NCBI GenBank assembly: GCA_020638495.1
Contig: JACKIN010000011.1
Location: 1 to 64,000 of the forward strand
Reading direction: 5' to 3'
Source: Geminicoccaceae bacterium
Lineage (GTDB): Bacteria; Pseudomonadota; Alphaproteobacteria; Geminicoccales; Geminicoccaceae
Length of the DNA: 64,000 nt
This document shows positions 11,356-19,027 of this stretch, piece after piece. The position numbers and the translations under genes were made by a program. The stretch's first letter is position 1. Each line of letters starts with the position of its first letter. The notes beneath the pieces are model-generated. The model saw nothing but the letters and a program-made list of their open reading frames with translations. It was not told the DNA's origin and did not search any database.

Positions 11356-11368
11356 CAGGGCCTGTCAT
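11341..11368 (-). promoter_or_regulatory. near-consensus sigma70 promoter of the dioxygenase gene
   Basis: On the minus strand ATGACA (11368-11363) lies 16 bp before a perfect TATAAT (11346-11341), 11 of 12 consensus bases. Transcription would start near 11334, about 64 nt before the ATG at 11270. The repeats at 11323-11355 overlap it, so a repressor could block it. Confidence 0.72.
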
Positions 11369-11408
11369 CCCCCTTTTGCGAGGGGCGCCATACGGCGGGG
11401 CTGCCGCC

Positions 11409-12935
11409 CTATCGATCCCCCGCCGGCAAGGGCTGGCCGAGCGCTTGCCGGATGGTCGCCGCGACGCCTGCCGCGCCGCCGGCGGCGTCGATCCGCCGCC
11501 AGTCGATGCGGCTCGTGTCCATCGCCGCCTGGGCACGCACGACCTCGACATCGGCATCCGACGCATCGCCGGTCCGCCCTGCCACCCGGTCCTCCAGGAT
11601 GGCCTGAGCGGCCTCGAGCCAGAACCCGGCGAAGGGTGCGCCCCGGGCCGCCGCGGCGGCGGCGATCCGCTGCCGCTGCCAGCCCTGGCCGAAGACCCCG
11701 TCCGCGATCACCGTCCGCCCCGCCTCGAGCAGCACCTCCGCCCGGGCCGCGAGGCGCTCGAAGACCTCGGTCGAGACGGCCTCGGCATAGGCCTCAGCCG
11801 GCAGCGTCGCCTCCGGCTCGGCGCCGAAGAGCCGTTTGCGGATCACGTCCGAGCGCAGCACGAACGCACCCGGCATGGCCCCCATCCCCGGCGCCAGCAG
11901 CCGGGCCACGGTCGACTTGCCGGTGCCGGAACGGCCGCCGATGGCGATCAGCCGGGGTGGCACCGGCTCGAGCGCGCGGCTGGCGAGGTCGAGATAGCCG
12001 CAGGCCGGTGCGCCATGACCGGCGAATCCCTCGACCTTGGCGCGCACGGCCGCCCGGATGGAGAGGAAGAGCGGCAGGAGCGCCATGCCGGCATCGTCCT
12101 CGCACCGCTCGTTCCAGGCCTGCAGCAGGCCCTGCGCCGCGGGCCGGTAGCCGCGATCGACGAGGTCCATGACGAGGAAGGCGAGGTCGTAGAGCAGGTC
12201 GACCCGGGCGAAGGCATCGTTGAACTCGATGCAGTCGAAGAGCACCGGGTGGCCGTCGAGCAGCACGATGTTGGCGAGGTGCAGGTCGCCGTGGCAGTGG
12301 CGGACGAGGCCGGCGGCGCGGCGCGCGTCGAGGAGCCCGGCCTGCCGGTCGAGCTCGGCGGCCGTTCGTGCCACGAGCGCCTCGACCGGCTCGCTGGCGA
12401 AAACCGCCGGCACCGAGCGCCTCAGATCCTCGGCATTGCCGTCCGCCACCTCGCGCATGGCAGCGGCGCCGCCCGCCTCGACCAGGGGTTCCAGGCGCTC
12501 GTGAAACGCGGCAATGGTCCGGGCCAGCGCCTCGACCAGGGCCGCGTCCAGCTCGCCACGTTCGGCCACATGGTCGAGCCGGCCGGCCTCCGGAAAGCGG
12601 CGCATCTCCAGGAGCCATTCCACGGGCTCGCCAGGCTCGTCCAGAGCGAGGCCGGACGCGGACGCGACCACCGGCAGGACGCGCTCATAGATTTCGGGTG
12701 CCGTGCGCCGGTTCAGCCGCAGCTCGGCCTCGAGCGCCGCCTGGCGGGCTTCGAGCGTGGTGAAGTCGAGAAAGCTGAAGGCCACGGGCTTCTTCAGCTT
12801 GTAGGCGCGGTCCGGGGTCAGCAGAATGATGGCGGCATGCGTCTCGATCCGCTCGACCGGCCCGGGCAGCAGGGCCGCGATCGCGTCGACCCCCGCCTTG
12901 TCGTGCCCCCCGCCCGTCTCTACATGACTGGTCAG
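11409..12935 (-). CDS. bifunctional APH-like phosphotransferase / P-loop kinase
   Basis: The product of about 508 residues fuses two kinase-like domains. Residues about 1-330 resemble aminoglycoside phosphotransferases, with CHGDLHLAN and a metal-binding FDCIEF segment. Residues about 335-508 are an AAA_33-type domain with the P-loop GGRSGTGKS. This fusion is known in many proteobacteria, but its substrate is not established. It is not evidence of aminoglycoside resistance. No ATG, GTG or TTG exists at the N-terminus. The likely start is CTG at 12935, because a perfect AGGAGG (complement of 12941-12946) sits 5 nt upstream. The frame stays open further upstream only as a shadow over cysK. It is divergent from cysK. 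Confidence 0.85.
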   Translation of the reverse strand: MTSHVETGGGHDKAGVDAIAALLPGPVERIETHAAIILLTPDRAYKLKKPVAFSFLDFTTLEARQAALEAELRLNRRTAPEIYERVLPVVASASGLALDEPGEPVEWLLEMRRFPEAGRLDHVAERGELDAALVEALARTIAAFHERLEPLVEAGGAAAMREVADGNAEDLRRSVPAVFASEPVEALVARTAAELDRQAGLLDARRAAGLVRHCHGDLHLANIVLLDGHPVLFDCIEFNDAFARVDLLYDLAFLVMDLVDRGYRPAAQGLLQAWNERCEDDAGMALLPLFLSIRAAVRAKVEGFAGHGAPACGYLDLASRALEPVPPRLIAIGGRSGTGKSTVARLLAPGMGAMPGAFVLRSDVIRKRLFGAEPEATLPAEAYAEAVSTEVFERLAARAEVLLEAGRTVIADGVFGQGWQRQRIAAAAAARGAPFAGFWLEAAQAILEDRVAGRTGDASDADVEVVRAQAAMDTSRIDWRRIDAAGGAAGVAATIRQALGQPLPAGDR

Positions 12936-12962
12936 TGAAACCTCCTGTTTTCCGAGAGATCC

Positions 12963-13973
12963 ATGGACATTCGCCGCGGCACCCTCGCCCTCATCGGTAA
13001 CACACCACTGGTGCGCCTCAACCACCTGTCGGACGAGACCGGCTGCGAGATTCTCGGCAAGTGCGAGTTCATGAACCCGGGCGGCAGCATCAAGGACCGG
13101 GCGGCGCTCGCCATCGTCGAGGATGCCGAGGCCAGGGGCCTGCTGCGGCCGGGCGGCGTGATCGTCGAGGGCACGGCGGGCAACACCGGCATCGGCCTCG
13201 CCGTGGTCGGCAACGCCAAGGGCTACCGGACGGTGATCGTCATCCCCGAGACGCAGAGCCAGGAGAAGAAGGACATGCTCCTGGCCCAGGGTGTCGAGCT
13301 CATCCAGGTGCCGGCCGTGCCGTACCGGGATCCCAACAACTACGTGAAATATTCCGGCCGCCTCGCCGCCGAGCTCGCCGAGAAGGAGCCCAACGGCGCC
13401 ATCTGGGCGAACCAGTTCGACAATACCGCCAACCGGACGGGCCACTACCGCCAGCTCGGCCCCGAGATCTGGCGCCAGACGGATGGCGAGGTGGATGCTT
13501 TCACCTGCGCTGCCGGGACGGGCGGGACGATCGCCGGCGTCGGCCAATACCTGAAGGAGCAGAACCCCAAGGTCCGCATCCAGCTCGCCGACCCGATGGG
13601 TGCCGCCCTCTACCATTTCTACAAGCATGGCGAGCTCAAGGCCGAGGGCAGCTCGATCACCGAGGGCATCGGCCAGGGCCGGATCACCGCCAACCTCGAT
13701 GGCGCGCCGATCGACGACGCGTACCAGATCCCCGACGAGGAGGCGCTGCCGGTGGTCTTCGACCTGATCCGGCGCGAGGGCCTGGTTCTCGGCGGCTCGT
13801 CCGGCATCAACGTCGCCTCGGCCGTCCGCCTCGCCCGCGAGCTCGGCCCGGACCACACCATCGTCACCGTGCTCTGCGACTCCGGCAGCCGCTACACATC
13901 GAGGCTCTTCAACCCTACCTTCCTTGCCGGGAAGCATCTGCCGATCCCGCCCTGGATGAAGCCGGGCGCGTGA
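12963..13973 (+). CDS. cysK: cysteine synthase (O-acetylserine sulfhydrylase)
   Basis: This PLP enzyme condenses O-acetylserine, the CysE product, with sulfide to give cysteine. The 336-residue product carries the PLP lysine K44 in GGSIKDR, the phosphate-binding GTGGT loop, and GSSGIN near the C-terminus. The substrate loop reads EGTAGNTG rather than the common EPTSGNTG, a form seen in many alphaproteobacterial homologs. The next gene, sseA, is another sulfur enzyme and starts about at its stop. Upstream, TTGTCG and TACATG 17 bp apart (12898-12926) are a weak promoter candidate inside the divergent kinase gene. Confidence 0.94.
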   Translation: MDIRRGTLALIGNTPLVRLNHLSDETGCEILGKCEFMNPGGSIKDRAALAIVEDAEARGLLRPGGVIVEGTAGNTGIGLAVVGNAKGYRTVIVIPETQSQEKKDMLLAQGVELIQVPAVPYRDPNNYVKYSGRLAAELAEKEPNGAIWANQFDNTANRTGHYRQLGPEIWRQTDGEVDAFTCAAGTGGTIAGVGQYLKEQNPKVRIQLADPMGAALYHFYKHGELKAEGSSITEGIGQGRITANLDGAPIDDAYQIPDEEALPVVFDLIRREGLVLGGSSGINVASAVRLARELGPDHTIVTVLCDSGSRYTSRLFNPTFLAGKHLPIPPWMKPGA

Positions 13974-13996
13974 GCGGCCCGCCAGGGAGCAGCACC

Positions 13997-14833
13997 TTGA
14001 CCGACCCTCTCGTCTCGACCGACTGGCTCGCCGAGCGCCTGGAGGCGCCCGACATCCGCCTCGTCGACTGCACCTGGTTCATGCCCGCCGAAGGTCGCGA
14101 CCCGAAGGCGGAGCACACGGCGGCGCATCTGCCCGGCGCCGTCTTCTTCGACATCGATGAGATCTCGGAGAGCGACACCGACCTGCCGCACATGCTGCCG
14201 AGCCCGGCGAAGTTCTCGGCCCGGGTGCGCAAGCTCGGGCTCGGCGACGGCGTGCGCATCGTCGTCTACGACAACAACCGCTTCTACGCCTCCGCCCGCG
14301 TCTGGTGGATGTTCCGGGTGATGGGCCACGAGGACATCGCCGTGCTCGATGGCGGGCTCGCCAAATGGCGCGCCGAGGGCCGTCCCGTCGACGATGTGCC
14401 CGTTCGCCCGACCGAGCGCCATTTCACCCCGCGGCTGAACAACTTCCTCGTGCGCGATCTCGAGCAGATGCGCGCCAACCTGACCAGCCGGCGCGAGCAG
14501 GTGGTCGACACCCGCTCGGCCGCCCGGTTCACGGGCAGCGTCGCCGAGCCGCGCGAGGGGCTCCGGGCCGGCCACATCCCGGGCTCGCGCAACCTGCCGG
14601 CCAGCGACCTCGTCACCGCCGAGGGCACGCTCAAGGACGCGCAGGCGCTCACCGCCCTCTTTGCAGCCGCCGGGGTCGATCTCGACCAGAAGCTCACGAC
14701 GAGCTGCGGCTCCGGGGTCTCGGCCGCCGTCGCCAGCCTGGCGCTCGCCCGGCTCGGCCGGCCCGACGTGGCGCTCTACGACGGCTCATGGACCGAATGG
14801 GGGAGCCGCCCCGACACGCCGGTGGCCCGCTGA
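13997..14833 (+). CDS. sseA: 3-mercaptopyruvate/thiosulfate sulfurtransferase
   Basis: The 278-residue protein has two rhodanese domains, an inactive N-terminal one and a C-terminal one with the persulfide Cys C237 in the loop CGSGVSA, close to the CGSGVTA loop of mercaptopyruvate sulfurtransferases. It moves sulfur from 3-mercaptopyruvate to thiol acceptors. The start chosen is TTG at 13997, because AGGGAG lies just upstream; a GTG at 13970 would overlap the cysK stop as GTGA and add 9 residues. It is co-directional with cysK and probably co-transcribed. Confidence 0.93.
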   Translation: MTDPLVSTDWLAERLEAPDIRLVDCTWFMPAEGRDPKAEHTAAHLPGAVFFDIDEISESDTDLPHMLPSPAKFSARVRKLGLGDGVRIVVYDNNRFYASARVWWMFRVMGHEDIAVLDGGLAKWRAEGRPVDDVPVRPTERHFTPRLNNFLVRDLEQMRANLTSRREQVVDTRSAARFTGSVAEPREGLRAGHIPGSRNLPASDLVTAEGTLKDAQALTALFAAAGVDLDQKLTTSCGSGVSAAVASLALARLGRPDVALYDGSWTEWGSRPDTPVAR

Positions 14834-14850
14834 CCCGGCGGGCATTCGGG

Positions 14851-16797
14851 GTGCAGGAGCGACCTTTCGGCGGCTGGCCCTCGCCGCTCAGTGCGGCGAA
14901 AGCCACCGGTGCCCAGAACCGGCTGGGCCAGATCGTGCTCGATGGCGAGCGCGTTCTCTGGCTCGAGGGGCGGCCGGCCGAAGGCGGCAGGGTTTCCCTC
15001 ATGGCCCTGGACCGGCCGGGCGGCGGCAGGCAGGCCACCGAGCTGACCCCGGCGCCGCTCAACGTTCGCACGCGGCTGCACGAATACGGTGGGTCGTGTG
15101 TCGCCGCGCGGGATGGCCTCGTCGTCCTGGTGAATGACCGCGACCAGCGTCTGTATCGCCGGGACGCCGACGGCTCGATCCGGCCGATCAGCCCCGACAC
15201 CGGCGGGTCATTGCGGTTCGCCGAGCCCCTGATCGACTGGCAGCGCCAGCGCGTCGTGGCCGTGGCCGAGGACCACCGCACCGGCGGCGAGCCGGCCAAC
15301 CTTCTGGTCGCCCTGCCGCTCGCCGGCGGCGAGCCGGTGATTCTGGCCGAGAGCCACGATTTCTTCGCCTGTCCGCGCCTGTCTTCCGATGGCCGCCGGC
15401 TCGCCTGGCTGGTCTGGGACCATCCGGACATGCCCTGGGACGCGACGCGGCTGATGACAGCACGGCTGGCTTCGGACGGAACGCCGACCGACGTGAGTTG
15501 TGTCGCCGGGGCGGGTGGCGGTGAGGCGGTGCTGCAGCCGGAGTTCCTGCCCGACGGGCGGCTCCTCTACCTCAGCGACCGCACGGGCTTCTGGAACCTC
15601 TGGCAGGAGGGCGGCGAGGCACCCCTCTTGGAGCGCGACAGCGATTTCGGCGGCCCCCTCTGGCAGGTCGGCAACCGCTGGTGGACGCCCATCGACGCGA
15701 GGCGCTGCCTCGTCGCCTGGGGCGAGGACGGTCTCGGCCGCCTCGGCATCCTCCACCTCGAGGACGGCCGGCTCGCGACCATGGATCTGCCCTTCGCCGA
15801 CTTCACCGAGATTCACGCCGCCGGCGGCCGGGCCGTCTTTCGCGGCTCGGCGCTGGACCGCACGGCCGAGATCGCGGCCCTGGACCTCGAGAGCCGCAAG
15901 CTGGAGATTCTCTGTGCCGCCGGGCCGCTCGAGCTCGATCCGGCCTGGATCTCGGCACCTCGACCGATCAGCTTTCCGAGCCGCAACGGCCGCACCGCGC
16001 ACGCTTTCCACTACCCGCCGACCAACCCGGACTTTCGCGCACCCGAGGGCGAGAAGCCGCCCTTGATCGTCCGCAGCCATGGCGGTCCGACCAGTGCCAC
16101 CTCGCCGGCGCTCCGCCTCGGCTACCAGTTCTGGACGAGCCGCGGCTTCGCCATCGTCGACGTCGACTATGCCGGCAGCACCGGCTACGGGCGCGCCTAT
16201 CGCGACAGCCTGCGCGGCCAGTGGGGCATCGCCGATGTCGAGGACTGCATCGCCGCCGCCGAGCACCTCGTCGCCGAGGGGCTGGCCGACCCCGATCGCC
16301 TGGTCATCAGCGGCGGCAGCGCCGGCGGCTTCACCACGCTCGCCGCCCTCACCTTCCACGACACCTTCAAGGCCGGCGCCTCGCATTACGGCATCGGCGA
16401 TCTCGAAGCGTTGATGCGGACCACCCACAAGTTCGAGGCGCGCTATCTCGACCGGCTGATCGGCCCCTGGCCCGAAAGCGCCGAGGTGTACCGCGAGCGC
16501 TCGCCCATTCACCACACCGACCGGCTGAGCTGCCCGCTCATCCTCTTCCAGGGCCTCGAGGACAAGGTGGTGACGCCCGACCAGGCCTGGGCCATGCGCG
16601 ACGCGCTGCGCGCCAAGAAGCTGCCCGTCGCCTGCCTCGAGTTCGAGGGCGAGGGCCACGGCTTCCGCTCGGCGGACGTGCAGAGGACGGTGCTGCTCGC
16701 CGAATATGCCTTTTATTGCCGGATTTTCGGCATCGTCCCGGCGGAGCCTTTGCCACCGATCGAGATCGAGAACCTGGACTGTCGGGGGAATCAGTGA
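14851..16797 (+). CDS. S9-family prolyl oligopeptidase-like serine peptidase
   Basis: The product of about 648 residues has a seven-bladed beta-propeller-like N-terminal part (about 1-380) and a C-terminal alpha/beta-hydrolase domain. In the latter GGSAGGF holds the nucleophile Ser, and GHGF near the end holds the catalytic His. YAGSTGYGRAYR is typical of acylaminoacyl-peptidase relatives. No signal peptide is seen, so it is probably cytosolic. The start is uncertain: GTG at 14851 is used here, and in-frame ATGs at 14788 and 14797 would overlap sseA. Its stop shares one base with the next ATG (TGATG), so it is coupled to the small exported protein. Confidence 0.88.
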   Translation: MQERPFGGWPSPLSAAKATGAQNRLGQIVLDGERVLWLEGRPAEGGRVSLMALDRPGGGRQATELTPAPLNVRTRLHEYGGSCVAARDGLVVLVNDRDQRLYRRDADGSIRPISPDTGGSLRFAEPLIDWQRQRVVAVAEDHRTGGEPANLLVALPLAGGEPVILAESHDFFACPRLSSDGRRLAWLVWDHPDMPWDATRLMTARLASDGTPTDVSCVAGAGGGEAVLQPEFLPDGRLLYLSDRTGFWNLWQEGGEAPLLERDSDFGGPLWQVGNRWWTPIDARRCLVAWGEDGLGRLGILHLEDGRLATMDLPFADFTEIHAAGGRAVFRGSALDRTAEIAALDLESRKLEILCAAGPLELDPAWISAPRPISFPSRNGRTAHAFHYPPTNPDFRAPEGEKPPLIVRSHGGPTSATSPALRLGYQFWTSRGFAIVDVDYAGSTGYGRAYRDSLRGQWGIADVEDCIAAAEHLVAEGLADPDRLVISGGSAGGFTTLAALTFHDTFKAGASHYGIGDLEALMRTTHKFEARYLDRLIGPWPESAEVYRERSPIHHTDRLSCPLILFQGLEDKVVTPDQAWAMRDALRAKKLPVACLEFEGEGHGFRSADVQRTVLLAEYAFYCRIFGIVPAEPLPPIEIENLDCRGNQ

Positions 16798-17156
16798 TGA
16801 GGAGCCTTGGCTTCGGACTGGCGCTGCTGCTGGCGGCCCATGCAGCGAAGGCCGGCGAGCCGGTGGTCGAGGGGGTCGAGGCGCGCCCGGAGGCCGCCGG
16901 CACCTGGCGGTTCGACGTCACCGTCCGGCACGGCGACGAGGGCTGGGATCACTATGCCGACAAGTGGGTGGTGCTGACGCCCGACGGGCAGGTGCTCGGC
17001 GAGCGCGTGCTCCTGCACCCCCACGAGGACGAGCAGCCCTTCACCCGCTCGCTCGGCGGCGTGGCGATCCCGCCCGGCACCGACGAGGTCCTGGTCCAGG
17101 CCGAGGACAGCGTGCACGGCCCGGGCCCGACCCTCGCCGTGCGTCTCGGCCCGTAG
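16797..17156 (+). CDS. small exported protein of unknown function
   Basis: The 119-residue product begins with a Sec signal peptide (basic start, hydrophobic core LALLLAAHAA, probable cleavage after AKA at residue 19). The mature part of about 100 residues has WDHYADKW, GERVLLHPH and EQPFTRSL segments rich in aromatic and His residues, and looks like a small beta-sandwich. I do not recognise a named family. Its ATG overlaps the S9 peptidase stop by one base, so the two are translationally coupled although one is cytosolic and one exported. Confidence 0.75.
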   Translation: MRSLGFGLALLLAAHAAKAGEPVVEGVEARPEAAGTWRFDVTVRHGDEGWDHYADKWVVLTPDGQVLGERVLLHPHEDEQPFTRSLGGVAIPPGTDEVLVQAEDSVHGPGPTLAVRLGP

Positions 17157-17241
17157 ATGACGAGCACCCTTGCCGACCGGGGCCGCTGACCGATAGACCC
17201 GGGCCGAAGGCGGCGCACCGGCCGCTCGGAAGGGGACGCAG

Positions 17242-18009
17242 ATGACCACGAATGCTCTGAAACGCCGCGTGCTGGCCGGCGAGCCCGTTTATGGCGCCTG
17301 GCTCGGCCTCGCCGATGCTGCCGTCGCCGAGCTCATGGCGCATGCCGGCTACGATTTCCTGATCCTCGACCAGGAGCACGGCCCCGGCAGCCTGGAGACG
17401 GCCGCCGACGTCATGCGTGCGGCCGAGGCCGCCGGCTGCCCCCTGGTCGTCCGCGTGCCCTGGAACGATCAGGTCTATCTCAAGCGCATCCTCGATCTAG
17501 GCGCCACCTCGGTGATGATTCCGCTGCTCGAGGGTGCGGAGGCGGCCAAGGCCGCGGTGGCCGCCTGCCGCTACCCGCCGCACGGCACGCGCGGCTACGC
17601 GGCGCCGTCCCATCGCTGCACCCGCTGGGGCAAGGACGCCAATTATCTCGCCGAATGGAACGACCGGCTCATGATCCTGGGCCAGCTCGAGAGTGCCAGG
17701 GCCGTCGACGAGGCGGCGGCGATCGCCGCCGTCGACGGCATCGACATGCCGTTCATCGGCATCAACGACATGGCGGGCTCGATCGGCCGCCTCGGCCAGC
17801 TCGACCACCCGGAGGTCAGGGAGCTGGTCGAGCGCTGCGAGAGGAACCTGCGCCCCTCCGGCAAGCCGCTCGGCACCGTTCCTTCGGCGATGCGCACCGT
17901 GCCCGAGCTCTTCGCCGCCGGCTACACCATGGTCGCGGGTGCCGTCGACTCGATGCTGCTGCGCAAGGCGGCGCTCGCCGACCTCGAGGCGCACCGACCG
18001 GGCGCCTGA
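17242..18009 (+). CDS. HpcH/HpaI-type class II aldolase (copy 1)
   Basis: The 255-residue enzyme belongs to the metal-dependent HpcH/HpaI (citrate lyase beta-like) aldolases, which cleave or form 2-keto-3-deoxy or 4-hydroxy-2-keto acids using pyruvate as one partner. The EHG motif (DQEHGP, about 45-50) and GYAAPSHR are family marks. GGAAGGGG precedes the ATG. It points toward a second aldolase gene 9 bp away on the other strand. The substrate cannot be told from sequence. Confidence 0.87.
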   Translation: MTTNALKRRVLAGEPVYGAWLGLADAAVAELMAHAGYDFLILDQEHGPGSLETAADVMRAAEAAGCPLVVRVPWNDQVYLKRILDLGATSVMIPLLEGAEAAKAAVAACRYPPHGTRGYAAPSHRCTRWGKDANYLAEWNDRLMILGQLESARAVDEAAAIAAVDGIDMPFIGINDMAGSIGRLGQLDHPEVRELVERCERNLRPSGKPLGTVPSAMRTVPELFAAGYTMVAGAVDSMLLRKAALADLEAHRPGA

Positions 18010-18018
18010 CGCCCCGCC

Positions 18019-18783
18019 TCAGCGCCGGCCGGACGCCGCCGCGGCTTCGAGCACACTGCCGACACCTTCGGCGATCAGGGGCAGCACCGGGGTCATGAAG
18101 CAGCGCACGCCGAGAGCGGTGTAACGCGCGACATTCTGGTGGCCGAGCAGCAGCGTGCCGGGGGTGCGACCGGCGGCGGCGATGCGCTGCAGGGTCCGGT
18201 CGATGGTGCCCTGCACCTCCGGGTGCTGGATCTTGCCGATGTGGCCCATGGAGGCGGCGAGGTCCGAGGGGGCCACGAAGAAGACGTCGATATGGTCGAC
18301 GGCGAGGATGGCATCGAGGTTCTCGACCGCCTTCGCATCCTCGATGAGGGCGATCAGCATGGTCTGGTCGTTGGCGACCTCGAGGTAGTCGGGCACGCCG
18401 AAGCCCTGCCGGCCCGTGAAGAGCCCGCGCCGCCCGATCGGCGCGAACTTGGCGGCCTCGACGAAGCCCTTGGCATCGTTGGCGGTGTCGACATGCGGCA
18501 CGCAGATGGCCTGGGCGCCGAGATCGAGGACACGGTAGATCGTGCCGTAGTCCAGCGAATTGACGCGGACGATCGAGGTCATACCCCAGAGGTCGCAGGC
18601 CCGGGTGAGGTCGCCGATATGGCCGTAGTCGACCGGACCGTGCTCGGCCTCGAGCCAGACCGCGTCGAGCCCCATCGGGCCGATCTGGTCGATGAGGTCG
18701 CTCGAGGCGAGCCCGCCGAGCGAAACGACGATCCCCCCGGCCGCGAGCTTCTCCTTGGCGCGGTTAGGCCGAATTTTGCCCAT
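18019..18783 (-). CDS. HpcH/HpaI-type class II aldolase (copy 2)
   Basis: The 254-residue protein has the same fold as the convergent gene, with AEHGPVDYGH as the catalytic EHG segment and RRGLFTG instead of RGYAAPS, so it is a diverged paralog rather than a recent duplicate. The ATG at 18783 has AAGGAG 6 nt upstream; a second ATG directly before it is also possible. Upstream lies what looks like the broken end of a TRAP permease gene on the same strand, a common partner of such aldolases. No intact transporter is left here. Confidence 0.87.
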   Translation of the reverse strand: MGKIRPNRAKEKLAAGGIVVSLGGLASSDLIDQIGPMGLDAVWLEAEHGPVDYGHIGDLTRACDLWGMTSIVRVNSLDYGTIYRVLDLGAQAICVPHVDTANDAKGFVEAAKFAPIGRRGLFTGRQGFGVPDYLEVANDQTMLIALIEDAKAVENLDAILAVDHIDVFFVAPSDLAASMGHIGKIQHPEVQGTIDRTLQRIAAAGRTPGTLLLGHQNVARYTALGVRCFMTPVLPLIAEGVGSVLEAAAASGRR

Positions 18784-18820
18784 CATTCGCTCCTTCTCCG
18801 GAAATCCTGTCCCTGCATCC

Positions 18821-18910
18821 TCAGAAGCCGTGCACCCGCGGCAGCCAGAGGACGACCATCGGGACATACGTGACGATCACCGACCCCGCAATCAGGGGCG
18901 GCCGGAACGA
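18821..18910 (-). pseudogene. probable remnant of a TRAP transporter large permease (DctM) C-terminus
   Basis: On the minus strand one frame ends LIAGSVIVTYVPMVVLWLPR before a stop at 18821, which resembles the last membrane helix and the LWLP ending of DctM permeases. A neighbouring frame just upstream reads RGVVP, the residues that normally precede it (RGVVPFLI), so a frameshift near 18892-18902 seems to split the two. No start codon or other DctM part is present. The remnant is 37 bp upstream of the aldolase gene. The call rests on a short match. Confidence 0.42.
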
Positions 18911-19027
18911 CACCTCGGCCCCGGAGACGCGGCCCGATCCGCTTGACAGGCCGGTCATCGTTCGGCCCCCTGAGCCCCAGGCCTTGCGGGAACACGATCC
19001 TGCGGCGAGCAGGGCAAAATAAGGTGA

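Noticed and set aside
11409..12935. Aminoglycoside resistance gene
   Set aside because: The APH-like domain belongs to a widespread fused kinase family with no link to resistance, and it stands in a housekeeping context.
12936..13937. N-terminal extension of the kinase fusion to about 842 residues
   Set aside because: The added part is the complement of cysK and has no start with a ribosome-binding site; the AGGAGG-CTG start explains the gene better.
18943..18971. TTGACA at 18943-18948 as a promoter for the M81 gene
   Set aside because: No -10 like sequence is found 15-19 bp downstream (only C/G-rich sequence).
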